From the NCBI GenBank assembly GCA_029204225.1, contig CM055104.1, forward strand, positions 53,278,020-53,342,019: a stretch of DNA of 64,000 bases. Direction: 5' to 3'. The DNA comes from Diphasiastrum complanatum (lineage: Eukaryota > Streptophyta > Lycopodiopsida > Lycopodiales > Lycopodiaceae). The stretch's first letter is position 1. Each line of letters begins with the position of its first letter. Below the pieces are notes generated by a model. It was not told the origin of the DNA. It saw nothing but the letters and a program-made list of their open reading frames with translations, and made no database searches. Shown piece after piece: positions 46,000-59,400 of the stretch. The position numbers and the translations under genes were made by a program.

Positions 46000-46596
46000 A
46001 TGGAAGCAATGCTCAATAAGCCTTACAGAAGGTTGATTGGTTCTCTGATGTACTTGGCAAATAATACAAGGCCGAACATTGCCTACGCAGTGTTCAGACT
46101 GAGCCAATTTAAATCCAGGACCTGTACACTGGAAAATTGCCAAGAGAATCCTATAGTACTTGCAAAGGACTACGACCTTTGCTATTCTCGGGATGCAGGA
46201 TTTCAGGTGAAGTCCTACAGTGATGCGAGTTGGCAATCCATGAAAGATGACTGCAAGAGCGTTTCAGGCGGATGTACTATAGCAGCTGATGTAGCTATTC
46301 TTTGGGTCAATAAGAAGCAGACCATAATTGCCAAATCATCCTATGAGACTAAATACGTTGTTGTGGCCAAGATGACTAATGAGCTGAACTGGCTCAAACA
46401 GTTCCTAGATGGACTGGGAGAGAACATTGGTGAGTCAATGATTCTATACATGGATAATACGTCTGCTATACATCTGACAAAAGATCATGTGTTTCATTCC
46501 AGAACGAAACACATTGCTATTAAGTATCGCCTAATCAGGGATCTAGTTGAGATGAATAGGTTGAAGACCATTTTCGTTTCAACTAAGGATTTATAA
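46000..46596 (+). pseudogene. Copia B RNase H region, open frame
   Basis: 198 residues: RRLIGSLMYLANNTRPNIAY, YSDASWQSMKDDCKSVSGG, TIIAKSSYETKYVVVAKM, YMDNTSAIHLTKDHVFHSRT and KHIAIKYRLIRDLV. It has the segment missing in the 11398-12027 copy. The motif normally written SSxEAEY is SSYETKY here, losing the second Glu. It ends at the junction with the minus-strand gypsy gag (about 46600). Confidence 0.9.
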
Positions 46597-46599
46597 CCG

Positions 46600-47006
46600 A
46601 TTTTTCGGAACTGGTTCAGAAACGCATCTTTGAGTAGTAACCGGATTTTTACACGGCTTGGTTCAACTTGACTGTACCATATGCGTGCCTGCTTTCTCAG
46701 CAAACCAAGAAAGATTCGTAGTTTGTCTACACCAGTTCCTTTGTTATTTGCATTAGCAATTGACTCAAATTGCGAGACATAGCTATCTGCATCATCTGAA
46801 GTAGTTCCTTTAAAATAATCACACCTAATTTTTGAAATAGAAGTGAAACGTGCAGCAGGACCCTCCATACCGAAGCTAATTAGGAGTTCAAGTAACTGGA
46901 CAATGATCTCGTCGAGATTTCTTCGACTCGCACTCTCACATTGTCTTCGTAAAAATTCCTCTCTAAGCTTACAATATTGTTCTAATCGGGATTCTCTATC
47001 TGACAT
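46600..47006 (-). pseudogene. Ty3/gypsy Gag N-terminal part, minus strand
   Basis: ATG at 47006 (minus). MSDRESRLEQYCKLREEFLR, then FKGTTSDDADSYVSQFESIA, LRIFLGLLRKQARIWYSQVE and LLKDAFLNQFRKIGY are typical Retrotrans_gag features. It is truncated at about 46620 by the copia B end. Upstream on the same strand lie primer site and LTR in the expected order. Confidence 0.85.
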
Positions 47007-47055
47007 ACACTAGAAATGGAGATGGAAGTGTCAGTTTTCTTATAACTTTCCTAAG

Positions 47056-47081
47056 CTATCCCCGACAACGACACCAAAAAT
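47056..47081 (-). other. Primer binding site of the minus-strand gypsy element
   Basis: On the minus strand: TTTTTGGTGTCGTTGTCGGG, followed by GATAGC. It matches the tRNA-Asp-type TGGCGCCGTTGCCGGGGA with two to three transitions. Confidence 0.75.
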
Positions 47082-48062
47082 TGGTATATGTCATACTATA
47101 CCAACAAGGTTAATATAGATTTTGTAGTAAATAATGTTGAATTCTCAGAGGATAGCATTTGAATGTTATGTATTTGGTAAATTATAATTTATTTCGAGTG
47201 AAGTGGTTTCGAGAGTTATTCTGGTTGTCAATAGACATTAGAAAGTAACCAATATTACTTGTGTTGGGAGTGTGTAGTGTTAATAATTCCAGAACAATAG
47301 TCTTGCCTCTATCAAATTGAATGAAATGCATTCTACAGGGGAGATGTTATCAGAGTAGTACAAAAATATTACACTTCGGCTAATTAAGGTGTCAACAAAG
47401 AGTCAAGAAATGTTCGATGTATTCATGTTTGTGTTGACAATTAGTTAATCGTATTCGCGAACTGTTCGTTTCTAGATAGAAGTCCTCAACAACTTAAGTC
47501 CAAGGTTATGAGTACAAAGAGTTTTAGAGTATGTTAGAAACTTATGTCAGCTACAAGCAAGAACACAGATCAAAGACTCAATTCCTCATATAGGGATTGA
47601 CATCTCAGATGTAGACATACAGTTCTATCAATGATTGTGCTAGACTGTACCAAATGTAGACTTTATTCGAGTGCCGAAAAGAAAGTGTTCGCGACAGATG
47701 AATAAGACGATTTTAAAACAGTTCTTTAGAGCATATTTATGGACATACAGCAAACGACTGGAATGCGATAGAGTGTCTGTCTGACCAGAGAGTAATTCAT
47801 GTAATGCAGTAGAGATTGCTAGTAGACTTAGGATTACTCACACTCAACAGTGCGGAGAACAGAGATAAGAGAGAATAATCCTCAACACTCTATTCACTTC
47901 TTCAACCTCTCACAAATACATAAACTTTTTCTCTCTCGATGATTGAGACTGAAGCGTATGATCAAAATTTGTTTTACGGAGCGAACACACCTCTAAAACT
48001 ACAGGTGCGTCGCTCCTGTAAAAGGTCTAGTTAACAATTAGGTTGTATGTTCAATTATACCA
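47082..48062 (-). repeat. 5' LTR of the minus-strand gypsy element
   Basis: 981 bp bounded by perfect 7-bp inverted ends TGGTATA...TATACCA, adjacent to the primer site on the inner side. Its partner 3' LTR is not in the window. Confidence 0.85.
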
Positions 48063-48794
48063 TAAGAGGTATATTTAACTAAGAGTTGAAATTATTCTAG
48101 TTTAATATGTCGATTCATATTTAGTCGTTTCGTGTAGATGACCTAGTAAAGGCTTATCCAAGGCAACGTTTCCCTTTTAAAGGTCTCGTCCTTAAATACA
48201 AGACAAGTCTTTAGGAGATATATTCTTGAAAAATGACCTAGGCCTCTTCATGATTTATATTTTTCCAGCTCATATCTTCATTTTCGAGTACATCATGCCA
48301 TATTTAGGTTGATATTCAATATTTAACAATTTCGTGGCATCACAATACCGCAAGAGTCTAGCCTATGGTCAACGTACGAAGAGCGAGATGATTAGTGTCT
48401 CACTCGTTGGCAGCCTGACACTCAGCTCAATTGATGTGTTCTGCTCGTTGGTAGACTTTCATGCACATGTATTTTCATCTCTCTTTCTACTTCTATTCAA
48501 TTCTTCTTCTTCTACACTACTTCGTGTTGATCCAAATTGTGTATATATCTCCACTGTGTGGAGTTTACAAGACAGCTAAACAGAGAATTACAATACAAGT
48601 AAACGTTAATCAACTAGTTAGTTATTCTCTGTTATGGCTAATTGTTTCAGCTGAGCATGGAGTTCAATACGCCACGCTCGAATTGTTCATGTCGTGTCGC
48701 TTCGTTTTGTGCTTTAGAGTTTTCGAGGTATGTTCGCCATTCGCTTCGCTTCGTTGACAAAGTTGCAGGAGTTCACAATTTCTGACAAAATCAC
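48063..48794. other. No feature recognised
   Basis: Mixed sequence without domain motifs; small ORFs on both strands look random. Confidence 0.45.
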
Positions 48795-49302
48795 CCAGAC
48801 TACATTTTTCGCATTTTGAACATATGCGTGAACGGACGGTGCAAGCAACAGAATATGTGGAAAGCACAGAGGACATCGACATGCAACCATAATTAGTTAG
48901 AATTAACATAAGATGTTTTTTTGATCACTGTGGATTAGATTAATCATCTTTCCATTGTTTTATATAATGATCAACGAGAGAGAGAACACATATGCGTGTA
49001 AGGCATCAGATAGAGCTAGTATATGGGTTACTAGTTACTTGTAAGGGAGCGTATCTTTGCGCTGTTTGGGATCTAGACAGTGCTCAAAGTTTTGTTGTAA
49101 AATTTAATTTCTGATAATAGATAATTTTCACATTCTGCCCGACGTGTGCAATCTGTGAATTCTATCATACTTGCTTACAATAGTTACAAGTTCCGCTGTC
49201 TTTCAGTTGTTGAATAAGAAACAATAGACAATGATTCATATTGTCTATTGTTTCTTATTCAATATTAGAACTGTAGTGTCAGTCTGTAGCTTGGAAGAGG
49301 TT
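48795..49302 (+). repeat. Dispersed repeat copy 2, probable gypsy LTR, with perfect hairpin
   Basis: Homologous to 39366-39856. It carries a perfect 23-bp inverted repeat with a 7-nt loop at 49210-49262 that is not perfect in copy 1. Gag-like coding begins right after it. Confidence 0.65.
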
Positions 49303-50139
49303 AGATCGTTGTATGTTGCAGTAGCTGCAACTATTGAAGCCTTTTCACATGAATCATTTCACAACTGGTATTCCATTCAACAGACTTCTACTGTTGAAGA
49401 GTATAATTTGTAGTTCACTGAATCGTTGAATGTGCTCAATTTCCAATTGAAAAAACGAATGAGGTGTTATATTCATGGACTTGAACTCAATTGTGAGCAG
49501 TTATGAAAAGCAACCCATATCATGGCGGATATTGTCTACAACAATGATGGTCAAAGCCATTCAATGAAAATAGGTGAATGGTTGAGTCTCATGGACTATT
49601 TTCATGCAAGTTCCAATTTTAACAAAGTTATTTCTGTGACATCGTATTTTACGGAATCTGTCAAACATTGGTGGCAACATGTTCGATAGAATGGAACTAG
49701 GGACTTTTCAAAAGTGAATGCCAAAGAGTCCTTGACCGAGACAATTTCAAGGAATGGTGTCCTTTGAAACAAAGTGTCTTGGTAAAATGCGCATATCATA
49801 ATGCTAACTCCGAACTATTTGTTGAATGAGCCATCTTATGTCCATTATTATCTTGATTGACTCAAACTGGAGCTCAAGATTATTATAGTTGCATCCATGC
49901 CATCGTCATGTTCGCTGGATTATTTGATGCAATTGGCCATTCAATGTGAATATAAACTTCAAAAGGAAAAATGGGAACAAACAATGAAATCATTTAGTGA
50001 TACAGGCCAACAATCTGCAGTAGCCAAAAGTGCGCCAACAAATATTCGTTTACGTGCCCAAGTAAAGGATAATGCTTCAAGAGTTCGATTGGAAACGACT
50101 TCTAGTTTCAAAAATCAGGAAAGTAATGACTCAAGCAAT

Positions 50140-50475
50140 TGTTAGAAATAAATGACTATGCTAAAGTTAATCCATAGCTTACTTTGACCCAAAAGGTCAA
50201 GATTTGTGTAACCATGGGTATTTAGTTATTTAGGCCATCTTAAGTTTGTCTTAAGTTCAGTTGGACCCAATTTTGGTCATGTACTGACTCGTGGGTCCTT
50301 AGGGGTCTAATTTTGTTTAGGGGCCCTATCTTGACTTTTGGGGGTGCCCTACATTTAGTAAGTGGTTAACCTTAGGGTTTGGTGGCATTTGGCCACATCC
50401 AGGTAGAGTACTTAGATGCTCATTGTGTATTCCATTTTTACAGTTTGGCTAAGCATTGCTCTCCATTGCTCTTGT

Positions 50476-50562
<87 letters not shown>

Positions 50563-50649
50563 GTTGGGCGCCCAGCCTCTTCTCTCTTGTTTTCTAGTGG
50601 AGATTGATTGATAACTAGATCTTGGTGACTTGACTCTTGCTTTCCTACA
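50140..50649 (+). mobile_element. Solo copia-family LTR with 5-bp target-site duplication
   Basis: 510 bp, TGTTAGAA...TTCCTACA, flanked by GCAAT on both sides (50135-50139 and 50650-50654). It shares GACCCAAAAGGTCAAG-like and GTGTAACCATGG blocks with the LTR at 37370-37880, which has a tRNA-Met primer site, so it is copia-type. It contains a (CT)n run at 50477-50558. A solo LTR arises by recombination between the two LTRs of a full insertion. Confidence 0.93.
50477..50558. repeat. (CT)n microsatellite in the solo LTR
   Basis: About 82 bp of uninterrupted CT. Ser-Leu ORFs through it are artefacts. Confidence 0.97.
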
Positions 50650-50720
50650 GCAATATCGAAGATTCTTCATCAAGACCATCTGAGAATGAATCAGGAGTGC
50701 TAAGTGATGAAGAAGAATAA

Positions 50721-51900
50721 TCATCAGAGAAGATGTCACCTGAATCAATTCCAAGTGAAAAAGAAGTTCAAAATCAAGCAAAAAGGACTATTGAAAGGCA
50801 ATTGACGCATAAGAAATCATTGTGTTTGCGGAGTCAAGACAATTGGCAACAATACAACAATGAAAGTACAGAACAATGGTGTCGAGTGGGTTTTAATGAG
50901 AAGCAAGTTGGAACAGGTGATTCAAGCGACTCACGTCCAATGGTAGAATCAACAGAAGAAGAGATGAGGAAGCTTGTCAGCAAGTGAATGAACCAGTTTC
51001 GTCAACAACTTTTGCTCTTCTATCGAATCCACAAGAAACAACCGCTCAACATCAATGCGAAGTTATAGAGTGTTCACAAGACTTGCAATACCAATTCACT
51101 TTTTAGCTTGGAGAAGACAAAGAAATTCCAAGAGAGATTCGATCACCAATGCAAAGATGTCAAAAATCAACAAAGATTGGAGAAGTTAATGAGAAGAATT
51201 TCAAGAGTAATATGATTATCTCAAGTTTTGAATTCCAAAAGAGCGATGCAAAGGCCGATTCAAACAATGCAGTGTCAATGAAATAATTTACTCAAGGACT
51301 GTGTTTTCCTTGGGATTAGAATTACAACATCACATTCAAACAAAAGACTTGTCAATACTGTCTGAGACTTCGTACGAAATGGCATCAACAGACAATGGTG
51401 GAACTTATGTGTATGAATGTTTTACATTCAATACAAAGTACATTTTGGAATCTGATGATATTATCGATGTAGAAGCTAGAAAATGTCCTAGCATCGAGAT
51501 AGGAGAAGTACTTGAAGAGTCTATATTTGAAAGCTTCCAGTTTGTCATTTGATACGTTGGAAATAGCGACATTTTTGAATGTGACTTTGCCTCTTATGAG
51601 ATATTCTATGGAGAAACAATGAGTGAGGAAGATATCGTGACTCTTTGCAAAAATCTCCTATACTCTAGTTTATTAGAAATGAAGAATCATTCAGAATGTT
51701 ATTTTCCATTTATAGAGATGATCAACTCAGAATGAATAATTTCTATACCGGGTTTGGATCATATTCATAAAATTTCCATGTGAGATCTCAATATTCTAAA
51801 TGCCGAACTAATGGTTATTATAGAAGCATTTGGATTGAATAGCAAAGTAGTCATTCAGCAACATGTGTGGTCCAACAATGCTCACAATGCTCACTCCAAC
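50721..51900 (+). pseudogene. Downstream ORF fragments of the gypsy-like element, family not recognised
   Basis: Open stretches at 50733-50987 (Gln/Ser/Glu-rich, SPESIPSEKEVQNQAK) and 51301-51552 (YVYECFTFNTKYILESDDII). They follow gag in the same orientation and have similar composition. No protease, RT or integrase motif was found, so the element lacks pol or carries an unknown protein. Confidence 0.4.
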
Positions 51901-53444
51901 ATTGAGGTTATAATTACTATATAGTGCTTAATATCGATATTATAGCGTTCTTAGAAGATTGGACCAAAATCTATCCAAAAATGTTTATTTTTAACTTGAT
52001 AGTTGGGCAACATGAAATTCACGTCTCAAAATTGGATAGCTGAGGTGTGGAATATGAATTAATTGGACATCTCAAGTCATAATGGGAAGAGTCATTGAAT
52101 GACAAATCCAAAAAAAATCCTTCAAAATGGTGTCTCTTGCCTACTTAACTTAACTAAACATGACTATCTTGCAAGATAATTAGTCCTTGTTAAATCTGCT
52201 TCAGTCTGTAACCCATGTTCCCATAAAAGAAAAATGATGGTCAAAGAAGAGTTTGATGAAACACCATATTGCTTTCTGGCAAACAATCTGCATGGAATGG
52301 ACAGAAAGTATTGTCACAATATTCTGTTTTGTCTGCTTCCTTGACATTATACCAACTCGCATGGTCTCTCTGATTCCCTTGTTATAGTTTGTTGAGCTCC
52401 AATATTCCAGCTCTCTCATTAGCACAGAAATTTTGTAAGTCCATGGTCCATGCATTTATTGGTATTATGCTGCTTTACATGTATGTTTCTACGACTATTT
52501 TATATCTTGTTTGTAGCCGACATGTTTTTTTGTAAACCCCGACATTCTAATTCTGCATCATTCTTACTACACAAAAAATCGTTCTTGGCATCTGGAAAAG
52601 CTTGATCAATCTTATCTGGTTCCTAGCACTTGATAAAATCTTGGTTAAGTATAGATATGCATGGTGCCCTCATCTGGAAAGTTGATTGTTTATAAAGTAG
52701 GTCTTAGCGTAGATTATCAATTTATCACACTCTTAGATTATCATCATGTTTATGGAGACTATCATATCGTTATTGTTCTTTGATGATAGAAAACTATTTT
52801 GTGTAGCATCTCTCTCTCTCTCTCTCTCTCTACATTTACACCACATAGAACAAAGCTCTTCAAGTGCTGTTGTATCTCATAATTATTACAGTAAAAGCAA
52901 CAACTTTATGGCTAATTTGGAGAACAGTTTCAAATATCAGTTTGAATGTTAACATGCAGTGGCTGAAACAGGTGGCCTCCTCTTCATCCTCAAAATGTTA
53001 CAAGACAAGGTGACAGTGTTTCTAGTCGTAGATTGTTTGTAGGGTTCTACAAAACTTCCTAATTAAGCTCAAAGCTGCAGGCATCAAGGCCTTAGCCATT
53101 GGCATAAACACTCTACATCAACTCCGAAGGTACAGTTTTCAGGACCGTCTTCGTCATAAGGTGAGATCACTCCAATTGCAGCTGAAGACGAGTGGAAGAT
53201 ACCTTCTATAGCATTACATTGATTATCTTCTTGTGCCCTTCCACGTGCACATTAGGTGCTTGTCTTAAGAGACAGGACCTCAGGGTATTGTGCAGTATGA
53301 GAGGTTCGTGGCAATGCTTCCTCTTTAAAGTTTCTGCACGAACATATAAGCATGCACATGATATATAGGCATGGATCATTAGGTATAAAGAACAGAAGCA
53401 GAATGAGCAAAAGAGGATTGTCTCTCATACCTCGACGTTGTTGC
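51901..53444. other. No gene body; probable 3' UTR/flank of the NOMO-like gene
   Basis: AT-rich, with a short (TC)n at 52808-52830. A minus-strand AATAAA lies at 52455-52460, but it is about 1 kb from the stop codon and not certain to be the poly(A) signal. No other coding feature. Confidence 0.4.
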
Positions 53445-56400
53445 TCAATATGTTCTCTTTCTAAGGCCCACTTTCCGCATGTCTTTCTTTGGACCTATGG
53501 GAGCTGCAGCTGTGTTGGTAATATCAGTCACCCACTGATATCCATCCTTTATCCTGCCAAAATTGCAAGGTGGGGCCATTTCATACACACAAAGTTCTCT
53601 GAAACTACTCCTCTTGTTGCTAAAAAGTGGGCTATAACGTTTTGGCCCTACCTTGGCATGCTGGCAAATAGAGCAATGACTGCAACTCCAACGACTATTG
53701 GAAAGACAGGGGCAGATGTCAAATCCTGTAAAATCAAGAAATGATAATGAACTGAGTTCAACTCTGACTTGAATCATTTAAGCGTCTGAAATTGTCTCGA
53801 ACAAACAACCTGACGTAAAAAATTGCATGGCAAGCGTTAAAACTATTCTGAGGGCACATTACCTGCTTTTGCTGATGCTCTTCAGCCCGAAACTTGATAG
53901 GTCCCACATGGGCATGGGATTTTGTCTCTAAGTCCAATTCAATGACATCCGATTCAAAAGTGTGTGTCCTACTTGATAGTCCCAACTCAAGTTTCACTGT
54001 GTACTTTCCTTTCGGAAGATCTTGTAATTCAAAAAAGTAAGACAAGGGCAATGGGATGGTTCGTTCAATTTTGTGGGGTTCCAAGGTAGAGACTATTTCG
54101 ACTGTTATGAATGGCTGCCATCTTTCCAGATTGGGCCCTTCAACTTCACCTGTTACATAGCTTGAAGTTGGATAATCAAAAACAACAAAGTCCACTCCTG
54201 TTGTGTCTCTTGAATGAACCTGTTTAGTAGCAGAACATCCACTAGATTAGAATCTACTGACCATATTAGAACACTCAAAATAACTATCATATACTATTTA
54301 GCGTGCTTAGTTTAGTTTTTTCAAATGTACCAAAAGTCGTTCTTTTACAGGTTCACCCATATATCACTCAACTGTGCAAAGAACAGATTCTCCAGCCATC
54401 ATAGAGAATTCAAACATAGCTGTGAAGTTTGACAATTTAACAAAGTCATTTTTCTCCAATGTTTAGCTTCCATCTGTTCCAATGATGTTTGTGCAAAGAA
54501 AATGTGCTAGTGGAAAAGGAAGCTGTGTTTTTTTGGCACAAAAGGCATGTCAGAGCGACTATGCATTATTTGGTGGACTGTACATTCTGTACAAGTTGAA
54601 CAGTCTGCTGCAACAGACATCCAGGTAACCCAGGTAGGGTCATCATATCAGAAAATCTCAAAGCTAACAGAAAAACTGCTGATGCATTAAATACAGGCCA
54701 CTGTGGAAACGACCTGTGATACTAACATGATTATATGCTGGAGAAGCTCACTCAAGTGGAGATCTTGTCAAAGTGTGATCTTGCTAGGATTGAGGAGCAT
54801 AAAAGAGAGAAAGATATCGAGAATCAACCTCAAAACCCGAGAGCTCCAAGAAGGTCCTCAAGGACAAAGGCCGACTTCAACATTGATGATTTTTAGTACA
54901 TTATGTGGATATGCTTTCCAATCTACATTTGATGTTGATAAAGCAATTTCATTGGATAATTATTTTTGTAATAGTTTGAAAAATGGTGTCATAAAAATCA
55001 AAACACCATTTAATATAATGTACTTGAAATTCTTTGAGTCCACATGCTTTGTGCATGATCATTTCAATGAAGGACCAAAGATTATCCTACTTCAATGGAA
55101 GAAATAATGGTAGTTTTTTGCTCTTCAAGTAGAGATTGTAAAATCTACATTTTTTCCACCAAAAAAGTTGTCAATGCCAAATGGTGGAAATATGATCTTT
55201 CATGAGTGGAAGACTTGCAAACTTGAAGGAGCACCTTTGGATTAGCACCTTATTCAACTCTTTGATGGAGAGGAGCTGAGTCAAGTGCAAGGAAAAGGTG
55301 ATGGGCCAAGAATTCCAAGAAGACCTTCAAAGTCCAAGATGGGGGCATCAAGGCTCAAGTTCATTGGCAAAGGAAGAAAAGGTGAGGAGAGTGACATCTC
55401 TCATGCATTCATCAATCCATTTGGTGTTACTTTATGTGTACAAAGTGTCTTGAAGGCAAAGGATTGGCATAATCATGGAGAGATCATCAAGATCATTAAG
55501 GTAGTACCAAGATCTTGGCATACTCAACTCAAGATCCTCCCTTATTCTCTTAAATCCATTTTGAGAGAGCATGATCCATTACATATCCTTATGTTTACTC
55601 ATGGATCAGGATTCATTCTTGCATTATATGTAAATAATCTCCTCTTTCATAAAGATAATGCAAGAAGTTTTGGCAATTCTAAGCTACAATTGGGTTGGAA
55701 GCCAATAATGCTCGATCTTGGCCCCTAACATTCAATTTTTGGATATTGAAGTAGCTTAAGCTTGCTGGATTTTCTTGACTTCAGCATGCTACTTCATTCC
55801 TAAAAGTTTTCACATGGATCTATGCATGTATGAATACACATCTATGGAACATCTTGTATGTGAAAATTGTCAAAATTGGCAAATTATAGCTTGATTAAAC
55901 CTTGTAAAATTGTGCATAGGTGGGTCCCACGCGTGTGGAGGCTCTTCACATGTGTGAAAAATAGATCTAGGTAGGTTAGATCCTAATCATAGGTATTAGT
56001 TGATAAATTTGGTCAAGTTCCCTAAAATTTAGGAGCAAACTCCACGAATCAAGGTAGTTGGTGAGTCAATCTAACCACCATGGTTGGTAGACCTAATGGT
56101 TAGGTGAAGATGATTGAATGGGTGTACCTGATGATGATGTGGCACCTGAACACGTGCTGGACCTGCTCAGCTAGCCAAGAATACCATCTCAATGTACTTG
56201 CATATGATTCATTCTATTGAGAAATCAAGCGAGTTTTTGGAGTCCATTGGCAATTTCTAGCAATCCACACATTTGTCTTGTGATTTTGTGAATGCAATCA
56301 AAACTTTGTAAGCGACATTCTCTGTTAGCAGGCCATACTGGAGGCCGTACCACACACGTGTGGAGCCGGATTTACTTGCTTTGATCATCTTTTGATTGCT

Positions 56401-59400
56401 CTTGATTGTAGAAGTCTAAATTGTCAATCTAGATCAAGAAATTGGAGTCTAGTTTTGCAATAGATAGATTGATCAATCAATCAATCACTCTTGGAGTCTT
56501 TTGTGTCAAAGTACTGTACTTTTAACAATTAGTAGCATTCAAAGTCAAGTTTGAAGCAAGTAGACTGTAACACATAGTTTTATCCTAAAAGACTTATTTC
56601 ACAAGAAAACCTATGATAGAGAAGCCCTTGATGATATACACAAGTTGAGAGAATTCCACTTCTGGAACGACACATTATACAGGGAATACAACTATATGAA
56701 GGACAACCTGAACTTTTTACCAAGTGCTACAATCTTTACCATAATGTCAGTGGTCATTTTGAAGTGTTTTTCAAGAATAGAATTCAGAGGATACACATAC
56801 CATTCAGATTATAAGCTCACGATTTTACTGATTGCTTAAACTGCACATTCAAGTTTGGAAAAGTCAATACAGTTACGTTTCTATTCATGAGCATAGTAGC
56901 AACTCAAAGACTAGAGGGAACCCTCAATAGCATCCTCAATTGTCCTCATATAAATCATGTTCCTCGATGCTCATGATATACTACGTGGATAGTCTAAGAT
57001 GATTGTGAGAATATTAAAACTTAAACTATGTGCAACTGACACTGAGGTTATTGAAGTCATAAGACAGCACTAAGAATCACAGAAAGAACCTGAAAATTTT
57101 GAAGACGAACATTTTGAATGCCAGACATAATAGAAAAACCAACTAGACAGTGAATCAATGCCTTTCACGAACTTCGAGTGTATTAAGGCATCATCATTAT
57201 ACCTGAATAGCAGCATATTGAGGTGAAGCTCGCTCAATTCGTACTCCCTCTGTGTCATTCTTTATAACAACTTTTACAACATAACTTGTATCTGGTAAAA
57301 GACCTCTTAAACGATATTTTCCATCAGCATCTGTAACTGTCTCATCATAGTACCCTCTAGATTCTGCACGGGCTTCCATCGAGATGCCTTCCTCAGGTTT
57401 TCCAGATAGAGAGGTAACTGTTCCAAGAACACTGTAACGCCCATAATGATTATTTACAATATTTCACAAAACAGGTGAAAACGTAAGAAGCCACCCAGAG
57501 TCCACTTCATAAATATGGGGGAAACACCTAGCAGGGAGTGAATTAAGGGATACAATACATAGAAATGTCTTCCGTTGAATTGGAGCGATGTTCCAAACTC
57601 AGAATGTTACAGATTAAAAGGGTTCTGTTCCACAGAATGATTGTAAAATATGGTTCTTTCTATTGTACTAGGAAGGGGCCAGCATCTAAAAAACAGAGTT
57701 TTCCTAACTGCATTCTGGAATAGAGCGCAAAATTTCTATTTTTATCAACGAAACAAAAATAGACTGTGAGCTTCTATTCAAGACTTCAAGTTAACTGAAG
57801 AATAGTGATGATAATGTGCAAGAAATGCCACTGAGAATTTGTGAAGGGAATCGAAAAAGTAGATTAAAGTGATCAGCAGATTGAAATAACAAACCTGTAA
57901 GCAACTCTCTTCGCAATGAATCTCACTTTGATGTGATCGCCTGATCCAATTTCTACCGCCTGAGCTGGAGGTGTGAAAGTGTATTCCTGCAATCAATAAA
58001 ATTTCTTCCAATCTATATCAAGATAAAGCATCACACTCATGTCTAGCACTACACAGGTTCTAAGTAAGATGCATTAATACAAAGTGGCTGGATAAAGCTG
58101 GCAAAATCGAACAAAAGAGCAACAAAATTGTGCAAGTTGGAATACTTTAAGAAGTGGTCGAAGATAGAAAGTTCCAGGAAAGAGATCATCAAAACTAAAG
58201 AAATTTCCAGGTCCAGTGACTGCATTCTTGCGATAACCATTTTCACCACTCAGAGAGAGGAGGACAGTTGGCATAAACTCCTCAGCTCCCTCTCCTGGAG
58301 ACACCTCTACAATGATTCGACCAAGCTTCTCGCAAGAGAAAAGATGGTTTCCTATCGCTTTGAGGTGATATCCGGACTGATGCAGAACACATGACGGGTC
58401 AATATTCTCACAGCTTTTCAACAACAGAAGTAAAGAGACATTCAGAGCAAGAAGATTAAACCTAAACCGAACCTGTTCAATTTCAATCTACAAGTACTAA
58501 ATGGTGTTGAAGAAGGTTCATTTCCTGGAGAACTTAGCGGTAAGGCCAATAGAAACACGAATTTCATGCTAATTTACCTTCTCAGCTTGCACCCTGTAGG
58601 TAGTATCATCAAACAGTGGACCAGCTGTGTAAGAACCATCTTCAAGTGTTACTGTTTTGAAAGCAACTTCTCCTCTTCTCAAACGACCAGCTGCACTGTC
58701 ACTTTCAGAGATGACATCAATATTCACCCCCTGAAGGGCAGGTGTGACATAACCGTTGATATAAATACCTGGACGGCCATAAAATTCTCCAATATTTGGT
58801 TGACAACCATCATCTACAACATGAACCTGCAGCTACATGAACAGATTTCAGATACTGACAACCACTCAAATCATAGTGGCTTAGCCTTTTCTATTATTAT
58901 TCTCATTCCAAAAATTTGAAGGTCCAAAGCTGGCAATCAATTGCCAAACCATATATGTGCCTTGGAGTTTGAGCACAAAGGATTTCCACATGAAAGACAC
59001 ACAACCATACGATGGTGAATATGGTCATCTAATGCAAGCTGGAAAAGTCATAAACTAAAAAACTTGCACTACTCTTAAAAGATAAACTAGGGGCTGCCAA
59101 AAAAGTTAAGTTATTGACCTGCTGTTCCCTGGGATAGAACAAAATGGTGGGAACAACAGCATTATTTTCTTGCTGGTCTGCACTTCTGGTAATCACATCT
59201 CCCCTGCTGTTGCAGAAATACCACTTTAAAAAATAAAATCGTTTATGAAAGAGCACAAATTCTGAAATAGCTTATACTTTAATTTCAGCAAAAAACCTTT
59301 TATCCTATTTGAGGGGATTTATGTGTTCAATAATTTGATGACTAGCTAAAACAGTTAAAGAACAACACTTAGAAATGTGCATTTCTAGTACCAGTACTAA

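Larger units (their letters stand above)
49303..50720 (+). pseudogene. Gypsy Gag-like coding region interrupted by a solo LTR
   Basis: Readable parts: AATIEAFSHESFHNWYSIQQ, RMRCYIHGLELNCEQL, IGEWLSLMDYFHA, SVKHWWQHV and YLMQLAIQCEYKLQKEKWEQ, with scattered stops. The open frame to DSSN at 50139 continues directly after the solo LTR at 50655 as IEDSSSRPSENESG, so the LTR inserted in this ORF. The acidic Ser-rich tail ends at TAA about 50720. Confidence 0.7.

Noticed and set aside
48334-48757. Overlapping plus-strand ORFs with membrane-like stretches
   Set aside because: Two frames are open over the same low-complexity sequence; no recognisable domain.
50379-50781. Ser-Leu and Arg-Glu ORFs on both strands
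   Set aside because: They cross the (CT)n microsatellite inside the solo LTR.
53352-53744. 130-residue plus-strand ORF
   Set aside because: Antisense to the last NOMO exons, which have intact splice sites and family motifs.
58128-58394. Plus-strand ORF of 88 residues
   Set aside because: Antisense to NOMO exon 58146-58376.
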